23,527 bases of DNA from an uncultured Prevotella sp. (GTDB lineage Bacteria > Bacteroidota > Bacteroidia > Bacteroidales > Bacteroidaceae), in the NCBI GenBank assembly GCA_934230965.1, contig CAKQFW010000005.1, positions 1-23,527 on the forward strand. Direction: 5' to 3'. Of the stretch, positions 23,316 to 23,527 are shown piece after piece. The position numbers were made by a program, and so were the translations under genes. The first letter of the stretch is position 1. Each line of letters starts with the position of its first letter. The notes beneath the pieces are model-generated. The model saw nothing but the letters and a program-made list of their open reading frames with translations, made no database searches and was not told the origin of the DNA.

Positions 23316-23527
23316 TTAGAATTTCAGCTGCTTCCAGCTGTCAGTCAGATTCTCTGTCACGTTGGTGGTAGGAGTCTGAGGCTTCTGGAGCTTCATTGTC
23401 ATGGCCCTGCGGCTCACGTTGTTCTTGATATGGTCAGACAATTCGCCGAGCGAAATCTGTCCGTAGTTGTCACGGATTTCCTTAATAAGGTAGTAAGTGA
23501 AGAGGCCGTGTCCCTCTTCCTTACAGC
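23316..23527 (-). CDS. C-terminus of a caspase-family (peptidase C14) protein (partial)
   Basis: The minus-strand frame is open from the window edge to TAA at 23316-23318 and encodes 69 residues. These include CKEEGHGLFTYYLIKEIRDN, then GQISLGELSDHIKNNVSRRA, then KPQTPTTNV, ending in SWKQLKF. The GHGLFTYYLIK / ISLGELSDHIK / QTP pattern is the end of the p20-like caspase domain of bacterial metacaspase-like proteins. The catalytic His and Cys and any partner domains are outside the window. Such proteins occur in defence and signalling systems, but the context here does not show which. Confidence 0.72.
   Translation of the reverse strand, partial: CKEEGHGLFTYYLIKEIRDNYGQISLGELSDHIKNNVSRRAMTMKLQKPQTPTTNVTENLTDSWKQLKF

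Noticed and set aside
1..23527. CRISPR arrays, tRNA and rRNA genes
   Set aside because: No regularly spaced direct repeats of CRISPR type, no cloverleaf with the TTC-containing T-arm and no rRNA segment was noticed by eye on either strand.

Overview
The window looks like a Bacteroidetes chromosome, most likely Prevotella or a close relative. The evidence is several promoters with the phylum's -33 TTTG / -7 TAnnTTTG pattern, genes without Shine-Dalgarno sequences, a sufB-C-D-S cluster, a NusA without C-terminal repeats, and RHS-like and DUF4143-type remnants. Family names come from reading the translations; no database search was possible.

Positions 1-1280 are an accessory left flank. It holds the 3' end of an unknown gene, iteron-like TGTCAC repeats, a decayed DUF4143-type ATPase tail, and a small orphan membrane-associated protein gene. 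From 1267 to 20448 is core genome, all on the minus strand, so transcription runs from high to low coordinates. The units, in transcription order, are: (a) a periplasmic D-Ala-D-Ala dipeptidase and a THUMP-like SAM methyltransferase, from a promoter so close to the ATG that the mRNA may be leaderless; (b) a GNAT-like protein, topoisomerase IV subunit B (parE) and an S41 C-terminal processing protease, ending in a strong terminator; (c) rimP-nusA-infB, whose promoter lies just upstream of that same terminator, so the terminator is also a possible attenuator; (d) gluQ, whose start codon is built into the end of a 91-bp inverted-repeat element; (e) the suf Fe-S assembly cluster sufB, an unknown barrel-like outer-membrane protein, sufC, sufD, sufS.

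From about 20460 to the right end the DNA becomes AT-rich and mosaic, with coding mainly on the plus strand. In order it contains: a promoter enclosed in an inverted repeat; a start-less polymorphic-toxin tip; a probable immunity gene 24 bp downstream; the N-terminus of an RHS-like secreted protein; a 250-bp nested inverted-repeat element that splits that RHS reading frame; the rest of the RHS fragment; a gene-free stretch that could encode a small RNA and ends in a strong terminator; the 5' piece of a group II intron directly after the terminator; a perfect 26-bp palindrome resembling back-to-back IS ends; and, on the minus strand at the edge, the C-terminus of a caspase-family (C14) protein.

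The most interesting part is this right-hand island. It looks like the decayed or recombining end of a polymorphic toxin locus, with an orphan tip/immunity cassette and an invertible-looking palindromic insertion. In the core, the most unusual points are the outer-membrane protein inside the suf cluster and the terminator placed in the rimP-nusA-infB leader.
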